Position numbers and translations under genes: made by a program
The notes under the pieces: generated by a model
Database searches by the model: none
Told to the model about the DNA's origin: nothing
What the model saw: only the letters and a program-made list of their open reading frames with translations
Origin: Chloroflexota bacterium
GTDB taxonomy: Bacteria > Chloroflexota > Limnocylindria > Limnocylindrales > CSP1-4
Assembly (NCBI GenBank): GCA_021787395.1
Contig: JAJYLZ010000027.1
Location: forward strand, 1 to 45,438
Length of the DNA: 45,438 nt
Direction: 5' to 3'
Shown: positions 25,166 through 34,137 of the stretch, one piece after another
How positions within the stretch are numbered: the stretch's first letter is position 1
Layout of the letters: each line of letters starts with the position of its first letter

Positions 25166-25666
25166 TTGGACGCCACCAGCAGCGGCCTCGCGACCGCAGC
25201 CCTCGCCATCGCCGTCGTTGTGCTCGTCGTGGTCGTGGTGCTGCTGTGGCGCCACGTGTCCGAGCTGGAGCGCCGGCTCGCCAGCCTGACCAGCGCGGGC
25301 GACGGCCGTAGCCTCGAGTCCACGCTGCACGCCACGCTGGACAAGGTCGCCGCGCTGTCGACCGGGGTCGACCAGCTGCGCTCGCGGGCCACGGTGATGG
25401 AGGCCGTCCAGCGGAGGGCCATCCAGCGCTCGGGGCTGGTCCGCTACAACCCGTTCGAGGACACCGGCGGCAACCAGAGCTTCGCGGTGGCGCTCCTCGA
25501 CGACCACGGCGACGGCGTGGTGGTGAGCAGCCTGCACGCGCGCCAGAACACGCGCGTCTACGCGAAGGCGATCAGCGGGGGGCGGTCGGAGGCGGCGCTG
25601 TCGGACGAGGAGGCCGAGGCCCTCCGCATGGCCATGGCGCAGGACATCCCCGGCGCCAGGTCCTGA
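25166..25666 (+). CDS. DUF4446 family protein
   Basis: 166 residues from a rare TTG start, supported by GGAGGAG about 6 nt upstream. One N-terminal transmembrane helix (about 8-28) is followed by a coiled-coil stretch and the conserved core GLVRYNPFEDTGGNQSFAVALLDDHGDGVVVSSLHARQNTRVYAKAI, which is the DUF4446 hallmark. It is found in Firmicutes and Chloroflexota; the function is unknown, with envelope association likely. It lies 55 bp before the helicase-nuclease gene in the same direction. Confidence 0.85.
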   Translation: MDATSSGLATAALAIAVVVLVVVVVLLWRHVSELERRLASLTSAGDGRSLESTLHATLDKVAALSTGVDQLRSRATVMEAVQRRAIQRSGLVRYNPFEDTGGNQSFAVALLDDHGDGVVVSSLHARQNTRVYAKAISGGRSEAALSDEEAEALRMAMAQDIPGARS

Positions 25667-25721
25667 TCGGTGCGGGAGCCGTGACACCGGAGCTGGCACG
25701 GCGGCACGGCATCGTGGCCAC

Positions 25722-28700
25722 GTGTTCGAGCTCCGCAACCCCCCTCTCGGCAAGATGACGCGCCGCACGCGCCGCGGCGACGGCGGCGGCCTGGTCCAGA
25801 TCCCGGTCTGGGGCGCCTCGCCGGCCGGGGCCGCGGCGCCGGTCGCGGCGGGTGCCGACACTCCGGGGCAGGATGGACTGCGCGCGCTGCTGGCGGGCCT
25901 GAACCGGGAGCAGCTCCGCGCGGTCACGCACGGGGACGGGCCGCTGCTCGTGGTGGCCGGGGCCGGCACGGGCAAGACCCAGGTCATCACCCGTCGGATC
26001 GCCTGGCTCATCGCCACCCGGCGAGCCAAGCCGTCGGAGATCCTCGCGCTGACGTTCACGGACCAGGCCGCGGACGAGATGCAGACGCGGGTGGACCAGC
26101 TCGTCCCGTACGGCTACACCGACACGGCCATCTCCACGTTCCACGCGTTCGGGGACCGGCTGCTGCGGGAGTTCGCGCTGGAGCTGGGGCTGCCGACGGA
26201 CCTCCGGGTGCTCAGCCGGCCGGAGACGGTGGTGTTCCTCCGCGAGCGCGTGTTCGAGCTGGGCCTCGACGAGTACCGGCCGCTGGGGGACCCGACGAAG
26301 TTCCTCGACGCGCTGGCCACGCTGTTCAGCCGGGCCAAGGACGAGGACGTGTCGCCCGATGCCTTCCTCGCCCACGCGCAGCGGCTGACCGACGCCGCCG
26401 CGGCCGCGGTCGACGCGTCGGAGCGGGGTCCGGCGGCGGACCGGGAGGCGGCGCTGTCCCTCGCGGAGGAGGCTCGTCGGCGGCTCGAGCTCGCCCGCGC
26501 CTACGGGACCTACCAGCGCCTGCTGGCGGCCCGCGGCGCGGTGGACTTCGGCGACCAGGTCAGCCTGGCGCTGCGGCTGCTGCGCGAGTCGCCGTCGGCC
26601 CGGGACGCAGTCCAGCGCCGGTTCAAGTACGTGCTGGTGGACGAGTTCCAGGACACCAACCGGGCGCAGGCCGAGCTGGTGGCCCTCGTCGCCGCGCCGC
26701 ACCGGAACGTGACGGTGGTCGGGGACGACGACCAGTCCATCTACAAGTTCCGGGGCGCCGCCATCAGCAACATCCTCGAGTTCCGGGAGCGCTACCGGGC
26801 CGCCAAGGTGGTCGTGCTGCGGCGCAACTACCGCTCCCGGGCGCCGATCCTCGACGCCGCCTACCGGCTCGTCCGCCACAACGACCCTGACCGGCTCGAG
26901 GTCCGGGCGGGGATCGCCAAGCGGCTGGTCGCGACGCGCAAGGGGAGGGCCGAGCCCGTCCGCCACGAGGCGTTCGCCACCGCCACGGAGGAGTCGGACT
27001 GGATCGCGAAGGACGTCGCGCGCCGGATCGCGGCGGGGGCCCGAGCCCGGGACATGGCGGTGCTCGTCCGGGCGAACGCGGCCGCGGACCCGATCCTGCG
27101 GTCGCTCAACCTCGAGGGCATCCCGTGGCGCTTCTCGGGGACGAGCGGGCTGTACGCGCGGCCGGAGGTGAAGCTGCTGCTCTCGTTCCTGCGGGCGGTC
27201 GCGGACCCGGGCTCGTCGGTGGACGTGTACGGGCTGGCCGCCTCGGAGCTGTACGGGCTGGACGGCGAGGGCCTGGCGTCCATCGTGCAGGCCGCGCGCC
27301 GGCGCAACCGGTCGGTCCTGGAGGTGCTCCAGGAGCTCGGACGCCAGCCGGGCGTCCTGCGCCTGGACCCGCAGACGCGGGCCGCCGGGGCGCGGCTGGT
27401 GGCGGACCTGCAGCGGTTCACCGCGCTCGCCCAGGAGCGGCCGGCGGGCGAGGTCGCCTACGCGTTCATGCGCGAGACGGGCTGGCTCAAGCGGCTCGCC
27501 GAGGCGGGCACGGTCTCGGCGGAGGAGGCGCTGTCCAACCTGGCCCGCTTCTTCGACATCGTCCGTGCCCAGTCCTCGCTGCTCCCGGACGACCGGGCGA
27601 TCTTCCTCGCCCCCCATCTGGCGACGCTGATCTCCGCGGGCGACGACCCGGCCACCGCGGACATCGACCCGGACGCGGACGCCGTGGCGGTGATGACCGT
27701 GCACAAGGCGAAGGGACTCGAGTTCCCGGTGGTCTACCTGCCGGGCTTGGTGTCGGGGCGCTTCCCGGCAACGGCCCGGCGCGAGCCGCTGTCGCTCCCG
27801 GTGGAGCTGGTGGACGAGACGCTGTCCGAGGGCGACTACCAGCTCCAAGAGGAGCGCCGGCTGTTCTACGTGGGCATGACGCGGGCCCGCGACGAGCTGG
27901 TCCTGACGCACGCCGCGGACTACGGCGGGGCGCGGGCGCGGCGGGTGTCGCCGTTCGTCCTCGAGTCGCTGGACCTGCCGGTGGCGGCCGGCACGGCGGG
28001 GGCAGGAGCGATCGCCCAGCGTCCGCTGGACCGCCTGGCGAGCCTCGAGCGGACGGAGGCGGCCCCGGCTGCCGTCCCGCGCCGCGCCGACGAGCCGCTG
28101 ACGCTCAGCTTCTACGCCATCGACGACTACCTGACCTGCCCCCTCAAGTACAAGTTCGCCCACCTGCTTCGGGTCCCGCTGGCGCCGCACCACTCGATCA
28201 TCTACGGCGCCGCGCTGCACGCGGCCGTGTCCGAGTTCCACAAGCGCCACGCCCGCGGCGAGGTCATGACGGAGGATGCGCTGTCCGCCGCGTTCGAGGC
28301 CGCCTGGACCAGCGAGGGGTTCCTCTCGCGCGAGCACGAGGAGGCGCGGCTGGCGGCCGGCCGCGAGGCGCTGCGGCGGTTCCGGGCGGAGCAGCTTCGT
28401 CCGGGCGCGGTGGTGCCCGCCTACGTCGAGCGGGACTTCTCGTTCCTGCTCGACGGGGACCGGGTCCGCGGGCGGTTCGACCGCGTGGACATCGTCCCGG
28501 CGGAGCCCGGCGAGCGCGCCCCCGAGGCCGCACCGGCGGCGGACGGGCCGTTCGCCGCCGACGTGGTCGAGCCCACTCTCGGGCTGGCCCCCGAGAAGGT
28601 CGTCATCACCGACTACAAGTCCTCCGACGTGCGCGACCCGGCCAAGGCGCGGGAGCGGGCGCGCAACTCGCTCCAGCTGTCCATCTACGCCATGGCCTAC

Positions 28701-28928
28701 GAGGCGATGACCGGCCGGCTGCCCGACGAGGTGGCGCTGCACTTCCTCGAGACGGGCCTGGTGGGCCGGGCGCCCGTTGACCGCAAGCGGATCGACAAGG
28801 CGCGCGAGGCCGTGCGGGGTGCCGCCGCGGGGATCCGGGGCCGCGAGTTCGGCCCCAGGCCGGACTACATCGCATGCGGGTTCTGCGCCTACCGCGAGAT
28901 CTGCCCCTCGAGCGCGGTGCGCCGATGA
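25722..28928 (+). CDS. UvrD/PcrA-like helicase fused to a C-terminal PD-(D/E)XK nuclease with Fe-S-type cysteines
   Basis: 1068 residues. The N-terminal superfamily 1A helicase has Walker A AGAGTGKT (about 79-86), LTFTDQAADEM, Walker B LVDEFQDTN (about 305-313), GDDDQSIYKFRGA, LRRNYRS, VMTVHKAKGLEFPVVYL and FYVGMTRARDELVL. The C-terminal quarter is a RecB-family nuclease: Cys in YLTCPLKYKF (about 804), His in GAALHAAVSEFHKR, Asp in RGRFDRVDIV, DYK in ITDYKSS (about 963) and CGFCAYREICP (about 1051), a four-Cys set as in AddB/AdnA iron-sulfur nucleases. It probably resects DNA ends like AddAB or AdnAB. The GTG start is uncertain; ATG at 25755 is the alternative. It overlaps the methyltransferase gene (ATGA). 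Confidence 0.92.
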   Translation: MFELRNPPLGKMTRRTRRGDGGGLVQIPVWGASPAGAAAPVAAGADTPGQDGLRALLAGLNREQLRAVTHGDGPLLVVAGAGTGKTQVITRRIAWLIATRRAKPSEILALTFTDQAADEMQTRVDQLVPYGYTDTAISTFHAFGDRLLREFALELGLPTDLRVLSRPETVVFLRERVFELGLDEYRPLGDPTKFLDALATLFSRAKDEDVSPDAFLAHAQRLTDAAAAAVDASERGPAADREAALSLAEEARRRLELARAYGTYQRLLAARGAVDFGDQVSLALRLLRESPSARDAVQRRFKYVLVDEFQDTNRAQAELVALVAAPHRNVTVVGDDDQSIYKFRGAAISNILEFRERYRAAKVVVLRRNYRSRAPILDAAYRLVRHNDPDRLEVRAGIAKRLVATRKGRAEPVRHEAFATATEESDWIAKDVARRIAAGARARDMAVLVRANAAADPILRSLNLEGIPWRFSGTSGLYARPEVKLLLSFLRAVADPGSSVDVYGLAASELYGLDGEGLASIVQAARRRNRSVLEVLQELGRQPGVLRLDPQTRAAGARLVADLQRFTALAQERPAGEVAYAFMRETGWLKRLAEAGTVSAEEALSNLARFFDIVRAQSSLLPDDRAIFLAPHLATLISAGDDPATADIDPDADAVAVMTVHKAKGLEFPVVYLPGLVSGRFPATARREPLSLPVELVDETLSEGDYQLQEERRLFYVGMTRARDELVLTHAADYGGARARRVSPFVLESLDLPVAAGTAGAGAIAQRPLDRLASLERTEAAPAAVPRRADEPLTLSFYAIDDYLTCPLKYKFAHLLRVPLAPHHSIIYGAALHAAVSEFHKRHARGEVMTEDALSAAFEAAWTSEGFLSREHEEARLAAGREALRRFRAEQLRPGAVVPAYVERDFSFLLDGDRVRGRFDRVDIVPAEPGERAPEAAPAADGPFAADVVEPTLGLAPEKVVITDYKSSDVRDPAKARERARNSLQLSIYAMAYEAMTGRLPDEVALHFLETGLVGRAPVDRKRIDKAREAVRGAAAGIRGREFGPRPDYIACGFCAYREICPSSAVRR

Positions 28929-29812
28929 GCGGCGGGCTGGACCCTGCTGCCCGGGAGGCCGTCGAGGCCGTGCTGGCCGGGCGCGTCCCGGGCGTCGTGG
29001 TCGAGGCGGACAACCTCGACCTGCTGGCAGCCCTGCCGGACGGGGTGGTGGACCTCGCCTACGCAGACCCGCCGTTCGCGACCGGCGCGCCGCGGCGGCT
29101 GCAGTCGATCCGGCTCGGGGCCGGGGATCGGGAGCGGCCCGGGTTCCGGGGCCGGGCCACCCCGTACGAGGTGACCAGCGACCTCGCCTACGACGACGGG
29201 CTGCCGCTCCCCGAGCACCTGGCGGCGCTCCGGGCGCGCGTCGAGCAGGTCCACCGCGTCCTCGCGCCGCACGGCTCGCTGTACCTGCACGTGGACTGGC
29301 GGACGGCCCACCACGTCCGGCTCCTGCTCGACGAGGTGTTCGGCGCCGAGCGGTTCCTCAACGAGATCGTCTGGGCCTACGACTACGGCGGCCGCGCGCG
29401 GGACCGGTGGCCGCGCAAGCACGACACCATCCTGTGGTACGCCAAGGGCGACGCGTGGACCTTCGAGCGCGACGCGGTGGACCGCATCCCGTACCTCGCG
29501 CCGGGGCTGGTCGGCCCGGAGAAGGCGTCCCGCGGCAAGCTGCCCACCGACGTGTGGTGGATGACGATCGTGCCGCCGGGCGGCCGGGAGCGGACCGGCT
29601 ATCCCACCCAGAAGCCGCTGCGGCTGCTGGAGCGGATCGTGGCCGCGTCGAGCCGGCCGGGCGACCTCGTGCTCGACCCGTACGCCGGGAGCGGGACGAC
29701 CGGCGTCGCGGCGGCCAGGCTGGGCCGGCGCTGGCTGCTCGCCGACCGCAATCCGGAGGCGGTGGCGATCGCGCGGCGCCGCCTCGCCGGGGAGCAGGAG
29801 GCGGGCCCGTGA
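28925..29812 (+). CDS. Site-specific DNA methyltransferase (N6-adenine or N4-cytosine)
   Basis: 295 residues. The catalytic motif DPPF lies in VVDLAYADPPFATG (about 42-52) near the N-terminus and the SAM-binding motif in LVLDPYAGSGTTGVAAARLGR (about 250) near the C-terminus, the beta-type order. The middle holds AYDYGGRARDRWPRKHDTILWY and GYPTQKPLRLLERI, usual in this family. DPPF/DPPY favours N6-adenine methylation. No cognate restriction enzyme is recognisable nearby, so it is either an orphan or a partner of the helicase-nuclease it overlaps by 4 nt. The recognition site cannot be read from sequence. Confidence 0.9.
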   Translation: MSGGLDPAAREAVEAVLAGRVPGVVVEADNLDLLAALPDGVVDLAYADPPFATGAPRRLQSIRLGAGDRERPGFRGRATPYEVTSDLAYDDGLPLPEHLAALRARVEQVHRVLAPHGSLYLHVDWRTAHHVRLLLDEVFGAERFLNEIVWAYDYGGRARDRWPRKHDTILWYAKGDAWTFERDAVDRIPYLAPGLVGPEKASRGKLPTDVWWMTIVPPGGRERTGYPTQKPLRLLERIVAASSRPGDLVLDPYAGSGTTGVAAARLGRRWLLADRNPEAVAIARRRLAGEQEAGP

Positions 29813-30594
29813 TCGAGGCGGTCACCCTCGACTTCGGCAACACGCTGGTCCCGGTGCCCGCGGCGGCGCTGCGCGGCGTGGTGGCGATCACGGCGCAGGG
29901 GATGGCCGAGCGGCTCGGCCCGTTCCCCGTGGACCGGGTCCTCGACCTGTGGCACCAGGAGCGCGAGCGCCAGTTCCGGGAGGAGGTGCCGCAGTTCCGC
30001 GAGGTGGACATGGCGCAGCGGATCGTCCGGGTCCTCGCCCGCCTCCGGGGCATGGCTCCGCCCCCGGACGACGCCCGCTGGGACGACGAGCAGGCGGCCG
30101 GGCTGAGCGACCCGGGCGAGGTCGCCTGGGCCGTGGACGTCTATTCGCGCGCCTTCGTGGACGCGCTGCCGGCCGCGGACGGCGCCGGTCGGCTGATCGA
30201 GCGACTGGCGCAGAGGCGGAGGGTCGCGGTGCTCAGCAACTGGCCGCTCGCCGCCACGATCGACCGCTACTGCGAGGCCGCCGGCTGGACGCCGCACCTG
30301 GCGGCGGTCGTGGTCAGCCAGCGCGTCGGGACGATCAAGCCGCACCCGGCCATCTTCGCCGCGGCCCGGGAGGCCCTGGGCGGTCCTCCGGTCGAGCGGA
30401 TCCTCCACGTCGGCGACGACTGGGCGGCGGACGTGGTCGGCGCGAAGCGGGCGGGCTGGCGCGCCGCGTGGCTCGCGAACCGCCCCGACGACTCGCCGCT
30501 GCCGGGCAGCGAGCGCGACAGCACCGTCGAGGCGGATGCCGTGCTCGATTCGCTCGACGAGCTCGAGGCCGCGATCGAGCGGCTGGGCGGGTAG
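29809..30594 (+). CDS. HAD superfamily hydrolase-like protein with altered catalytic loop
   Basis: 261 residues. HAD motif I is AVTLDFGNTLVPV: the nucleophile Asp is present but the usual second Asp (DxD) is Gly. Motif II is VAVLSNWPLA, motif III Lys is in RVGTIKPHPAIF and motif IV is LHVGDDWAADVVGAKRAGW, as in the HAD-IA (REG-2/haloacid dehalogenase) group. The missing acid/base Asp makes a simple phosphatase less likely; dehalogenase-like chemistry or a non-enzymatic role is possible. The GTG overlaps the methyltransferase stop (GTGA), making a three-gene unit ended by the hairpin at 30684. Confidence 0.82.
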   Translation: MIEAVTLDFGNTLVPVPAAALRGVVAITAQGMAERLGPFPVDRVLDLWHQERERQFREEVPQFREVDMAQRIVRVLARLRGMAPPPDDARWDDEQAAGLSDPGEVAWAVDVYSRAFVDALPAADGAGRLIERLAQRRRVAVLSNWPLAATIDRYCEAAGWTPHLAAVVVSQRVGTIKPHPAIFAAAREALGGPPVERILHVGDDWAADVVGAKRAGWRAAWLANRPDDSPLPGSERDSTVEADAVLDSLDELEAAIERLGG

Positions 30595-30683
30595 CGCTCC
30601 AGGGCGCGGCGCCGGACGTCTCCAGCGCGCGGCCGGCGCACGGAGCCCGGGCGGACTGCGCCCGCCCCGCGACTCGACCGCGG

Positions 30684-30712
30684 CCGAACGGCCGGACAGG
30701 CGGGCCGTTCGG
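30684..30712 (+). terminator. Hairpin after the helicase-nuclease/methyltransferase/HAD unit
   Basis: CCGAACGGCC (30684-30693) and GGCCGTTCGG (30703-30712) form a perfect 10-bp stem with a 9-nt loop. It lies 90 nt past the HAD gene and before the ABC transporter genes on the same strand. There is no T-run. Confidence 0.6.
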
Positions 30713-30775
30713 TCGATGCGGCCCTGACGAGCGCCGGGTCGATCTGCGACGCTCGGCGCGTTCAGGAGGTGCGCC

Positions 30776-31678
30776 GTGACCGAGCCCGTCATCCGGACGC
30801 GTGGCCTGACCAAGTGGTACGGCCGCAACCGCGGCATCGAGGGGCTCGACCTGGAGGTCGGGCCCGGCGAGATCGTGGGGTACCTCGGCCCCAACGGCGC
30901 CGGCAAGACCACGACGATCCGCCTGCTGCTGGACCTGATCCGCCCCAGCCGCGGCAGCGCGGAGCTGTTCGGGCTCGACGTCCGGCGCCACGGCGCCGAC
31001 CTGCGTCGCCGCGTCGGCTACCTGCCCGGGGGGCTGCGGCTCTACGAGAGCCTGAGCGGTCGAGAGCTGCTCGACTACTTCGGCGGGCTGCGCGGCCGGC
31101 GCGATCGACTGCTCGAGGCGCGGCTGGCGAAGCGGCTCGACCTCGACCTGACCCGCGAGATCCGCTCGCTCTCGCACGGAACCAAGCAGAAGGTGGGCCT
31201 CGTGGCCGCGCTCGCGGCGGCCCCCGACCTGCTCATCCTCGACGAGCCCACGACCGGGCTCGACCCGCTCGTGCAGATCGAGCTGTTCGAGCTGCTGACC
31301 GAGGTGCGCGGCGAGGGCAGGACGGTGTTCCTCTCGTCGCACATCCTGCCGGAGGTCGAGCGCGCCTGCGACCGGGTCGCGTTCATCCGCGAGGGGCGGC
31401 TGGTGGCGATGGAGGCGATCGCAGCCTTCAAGGCGCGGGCGGTGCGCCGAGTCGAGCTGCAGTTCGCCGAGCCCGTCCCTGCGGGCGCGTTCGCGGGCCT
31501 GCCGGGCGTCCGGGACGTCGCCCAGGACGGGACCACCCTGACGTGCTCGGTCACGGGACCGGTCGACGCGGTGGTCAAGGAGGCGGCGCGGCACACGGTG
31601 GTCGCGGTCACCAGCGCGGAGCCCAGCCTGGAGGACCTGTTCCTCGCCCAGTACCGGGAGGCCGCCGATGCTGCGTAG
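30776..31678 (+). CDS. ABC transporter ATP-binding protein (ABC-2 type exporter)
   Basis: 300 residues with Walker A in GYLGPNGAGKTTTIRLLL, Q-loop-like region, ABC signature variant LSHGTKQKVGLVAAL, Walker B LLILDEPTTGLDP, and H-loop in VFLSSHILPEVERACDRVAF. The last 80 residues form the regulatory tail typical of DrrA/CcmA-type exporters. AGGAGGTG lies about 5 nt before the GTG start. The permease gene overlaps its end by 11 bp, so they form a two-component exporter. The substrate is not evident; drug, lipid or Na+ export are all known in this family. Confidence 0.92.
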   Translation: MTEPVIRTRGLTKWYGRNRGIEGLDLEVGPGEIVGYLGPNGAGKTTTIRLLLDLIRPSRGSAELFGLDVRRHGADLRRRVGYLPGGLRLYESLSGRELLDYFGGLRGRRDRLLEARLAKRLDLDLTREIRSLSHGTKQKVGLVAALAAAPDLLILDEPTTGLDPLVQIELFELLTEVRGEGRTVFLSSHILPEVERACDRVAFIREGRLVAMEAIAAFKARAVRRVELQFAEPVPAGAFAGLPGVRDVAQDGTTLTCSVTGPVDAVVKEAARHTVVAVTSAEPSLEDLFLAQYREAADAA

Positions 31679-32468
31679 CGTCTTCGGCAAGTCGGTCCAC
31701 GACCTGTGGCGCCCGCTCGTCGCCTGGACGCTGTTCACGGCCGCCTGGCCCGCCTTCTACATCGCGCTCTACCCGTCGATCGGCGCCGTCGAGGAGATGC
31801 AGCAGCTGCTCGACGCGATGCCCCCGGCGATCCGGTCCATCTTCGTGTCCGAGGGGCTCGACATCGGCTCCCCCGAGGGCTACCTGAACATGGAGCTGTT
31901 CGCGTTCGTGCTGCCCCTCCTGTTCATGGCGTGGACCATCCCGGTCGCTGCCGGCGCCACCGCCGGCGAGGAGGAGCGGGGCACGCTGGACATGCTGCTC
32001 GCGCTGCCCATCCGCCGGTGGCGCGTGGTCGCGGGCAAGGGCGCCTTCATGGTGGTCGGCACGGTGGTCCTGGGTGCGGGGGCGCTGGCCGGTCTCGCCC
32101 TGGGCGCAGCGGCCGTGAGCGTCCCCCTCGACATGGGGAAGGTGGCGGCGGGCGTCGTCCTGGCCGGGCTCCTCGCGCTCGCCTTCGGCGGGCTCGCCCT
32201 GCTGATCGGGGCGCTGTCCGGGAGGCGGATGGCCGCGATCGCGATCCCGTTCGCGCTCTCCGTGGCGGCGTTCTTCGTGAACACGCTCGGGGCGCTCGTG
32301 GACTGGCTCGACCCGTGGCGACCCGTCTCGCCCTTCTACCACTACATCGCCGGCGACCCGCTGTCGCGGGGCCTCGACCCGGGGAGCGCGCTGGTGCTGG
32401 TCGCGGGGGCGGTGGTGGCCGGCGCCCTGGCCGCCGTGGCGTTCGAGCGGCGCGACCTCGCGGCCTGA
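31668..32468 (+). CDS. ABC-2 type transporter permease
   Basis: This 266-residue protein has about six transmembrane helices: one near residues 15-32, one near 80-100, then four in the C-terminal half. The cytoplasmic loop GEEERGTLDMLLALPIRRWRVVAGK is the coupling element typical of ABC-2 permeases. GGGAGG lies about 7 nt before the ATG, which overlaps the ATPase gene by 11 bp. It should form the membrane dimer for the adjacent ATPase. Confidence 0.9.
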   Translation: MLRSVFGKSVHDLWRPLVAWTLFTAAWPAFYIALYPSIGAVEEMQQLLDAMPPAIRSIFVSEGLDIGSPEGYLNMELFAFVLPLLFMAWTIPVAAGATAGEEERGTLDMLLALPIRRWRVVAGKGAFMVVGTVVLGAGALAGLALGAAAVSVPLDMGKVAAGVVLAGLLALAFGGLALLIGALSGRRMAAIAIPFALSVAAFFVNTLGALVDWLDPWRPVSPFYHYIAGDPLSRGLDPGSALVLVAGAVVAGALAAVAFERRDLAA

Positions 32469-32483
32469 GGGGCCGCGGGCCCG

Positions 32484-32489
32484 TACACT
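32484..32489 (+). promoter_or_regulatory. Candidate -10 box placing transcription start on the next gene's GTG
   Basis: TACACT ends 7 nt before the GTG at 32497, and there is no Shine-Dalgarno sequence. The spacing fits a leaderless transcript. No -35 box was identified. Confidence 0.35.
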
Positions 32490-32496
32490 CGGCGTC

Positions 32497-32871
32497 GTGG
32501 ACTCCCGAGACCGCCTGTCCAATCTCGGGCTGCTGGGAGCAGCCGCCGTCGTCTGGGTCCTGGTCGGGATCCTGGTCACGACCCGCGACCCGTACGCAGA
32601 CGTCGCCGCCGGCTATGAGGGCGCCCTCCTCATCGGCCTTGCCATGGGGCTGACCTGCGCGTCGCTGGCGTGGCTGGTGGTGTTCGCGCGCCACCGGCGC
32701 ATCGCCTACAAGGGCGACTGGTTCCGCGCCGTGCGCAGGGGCGCGTGGATCGGCTTGTTCAGCGCGGTCATGGTGGTGCTGCGCCTCGTCGACGCGTTCC
32801 AGCTGCCCATCGTCATGTTCCTCGCCGCCATCTTCTTCGTGGCGGAGATCACCCTGTCCGCCGAACGCTAG
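32497..32871 (+). CDS. Small polytopic membrane protein of unknown function
   Basis: 124 residues from GTG, not recognised. It has four hydrophobic segments (about 10-28, 40-62, 82-97 and 102-120) with a basic loop between the second and third (FARHRRIAYKGDWFRAVRRGAW), giving a hairpin pair topology with the loop in the cytoplasm. It sits 28 bp after the ABC permease and 9 bp before the M20 hydrolase, so it may be the first gene of the latter's transcript. Function unknown. Confidence 0.65.
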   Translation: MDSRDRLSNLGLLGAAAVVWVLVGILVTTRDPYADVAAGYEGALLIGLAMGLTCASLAWLVVFARHRRIAYKGDWFRAVRRGAWIGLFSAVMVVLRLVDAFQLPIVMFLAAIFFVAEITLSAER

Positions 32872-32880
32872 GAGCCTCCG

Positions 32881-34107
32881 ATGGCCGACTCCGCCCCGCT
32901 GTCCGCGTTCACCCCCGCCGAGCCGTTCGCCGACGTGAAGGCCCGCGCGGCCGCCGCGGTGGAGGCCTCGGCGGACGAGCTGCTGGACCTCTCGCACCGG
33001 ATCCACGCCCACCCCGAGCCTGCCTTCGAGGAGCGCTACGCCGCGGCGGCCGTGGCCGAGGTCATCGAGCGCCACGGGTACGCCGTCGAGCGCGGCCCCG
33101 GCAGCCTGGAGACGGCCGTGCGGGGACGGATCACGGGCGGCAGGGGCGCCGACGGGCCGAGGATCGGCGTGCTCGCTGAGTACGACGCGCTGCCCGGCCT
33201 CGGCCACGGCTGCGGCCACAACACGATGGCGGCGTCGGGCGTCGGCGCGGCGGTGGCCCTGGCCGCCGTCCGCGATGCGTGGGCGGGTGAGGTGGTCTTC
33301 CTGGGCACGCCGGCCGAGGAGCGGGGGAGCGGCAAGCAGATCATGCTCGACGACGGGCTGTTCGCCGGCCTGGACGCGGCGCTGCTGTACCACCCCTGCG
33401 ACCGCAACCACGTCGAGACCGCGCCGCTCGCGAGCGAGGACGTGAGCGTCGTGTTCACCGGCGTCGCCTCGCACGCGGCCAGCGACCCGTGGCTGGGCAG
33501 GAACGCGCTCGACGCGATGATCGCGCTGTTCGTGAGCGTGGGCCTGTGGCGCCAGCAGCTGCGGACCCACTGCCGCGTCCACGGGGTCATCCAGGAGGGC
33601 GGCTCGGCGGCGAACATCATCCCGAGCCGGACCAGGGCCTGGTTCATGATCCGCTCCGCCGACCAGGCCTACTACGAGGTGATGAAGCGGCGCTTCACGG
33701 CGCTGTGCGAGGCGGCGGCCAAGGCGGCCGACGTCGAGGTGGCCGTGGAGTACAGCGGCTACGCCAGCACGATGAAGCACAACCGCGTGCTCGCGGACCT
33801 GTGGGTGGCGAACGCGGCGGCGTACGGGATCGAGGACCAGGGACCCGACCCGACCTCGGGCTCCACCGACATGGCCAACGTGTCCTGGTCCGTCCCGGCG
33901 ATCCATCCCGATCTCGCGATCAGCGACACGCCCGTGCCCGGCCACACGATCGAGTTTCGCGAGGCGGCGGCCTCGCCCCGCGGCGACCGCGCGACGCTGC
34001 TCGCGGCCACGCTGGTCGCGCAGACGGCGCTCGACCTGCTGCTTGACCCCGCGAAGTCGAAGGCGGCGTGGCGCGAGTTCCACGGCGAGCAGCGAGCAGG
34101 CGCGTAG
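32881..34107 (+). CDS. M20 family metallo-amidohydrolase (AbgB-like)
   Basis: 408 residues of the M20D/AbgB branch: LSHRIHAHPEPAFEERYAA at the start, EYDALPGLGHGCGHNTMAASGVG with metal-binding Asp/His, GTPAEERGSGKQIM with the catalytic Glu pair, the dimerisation domain (VSVVFTGVASHAASDPWLGRNALDAM) and STDMANVSWSVPAIHP near the C-terminus. Relatives cleave N-acyl or p-aminobenzoyl-glutamate amides. The substrate here is not known. GGAG lies about 5 nt before the ATG. It is followed by a 574-bp gene-free repeat region and then an agmatinase-family gene. Confidence 0.9.
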   Translation: MADSAPLSAFTPAEPFADVKARAAAAVEASADELLDLSHRIHAHPEPAFEERYAAAAVAEVIERHGYAVERGPGSLETAVRGRITGGRGADGPRIGVLAEYDALPGLGHGCGHNTMAASGVGAAVALAAVRDAWAGEVVFLGTPAEERGSGKQIMLDDGLFAGLDAALLYHPCDRNHVETAPLASEDVSVVFTGVASHAASDPWLGRNALDAMIALFVSVGLWRQQLRTHCRVHGVIQEGGSAANIIPSRTRAWFMIRSADQAYYEVMKRRFTALCEAAAKAADVEVAVEYSGYASTMKHNRVLADLWVANAAAYGIEDQGPDPTSGSTDMANVSWSVPAIHPDLAISDTPVPGHTIEFREAAASPRGDRATLLAATLVAQTALDLLLDPAKSKAAWREFHGEQRAGA

Positions 34108-34137
34108 CGTTCCGGCCGGCCATCCCGCGGGAGGTCC

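Noticed and set aside
25572-28742. A 1056-codon minus-strand open frame
   Set aside because: It is antisense to the helicase-nuclease gene and has His/Arg-rich composition typical of shadows.
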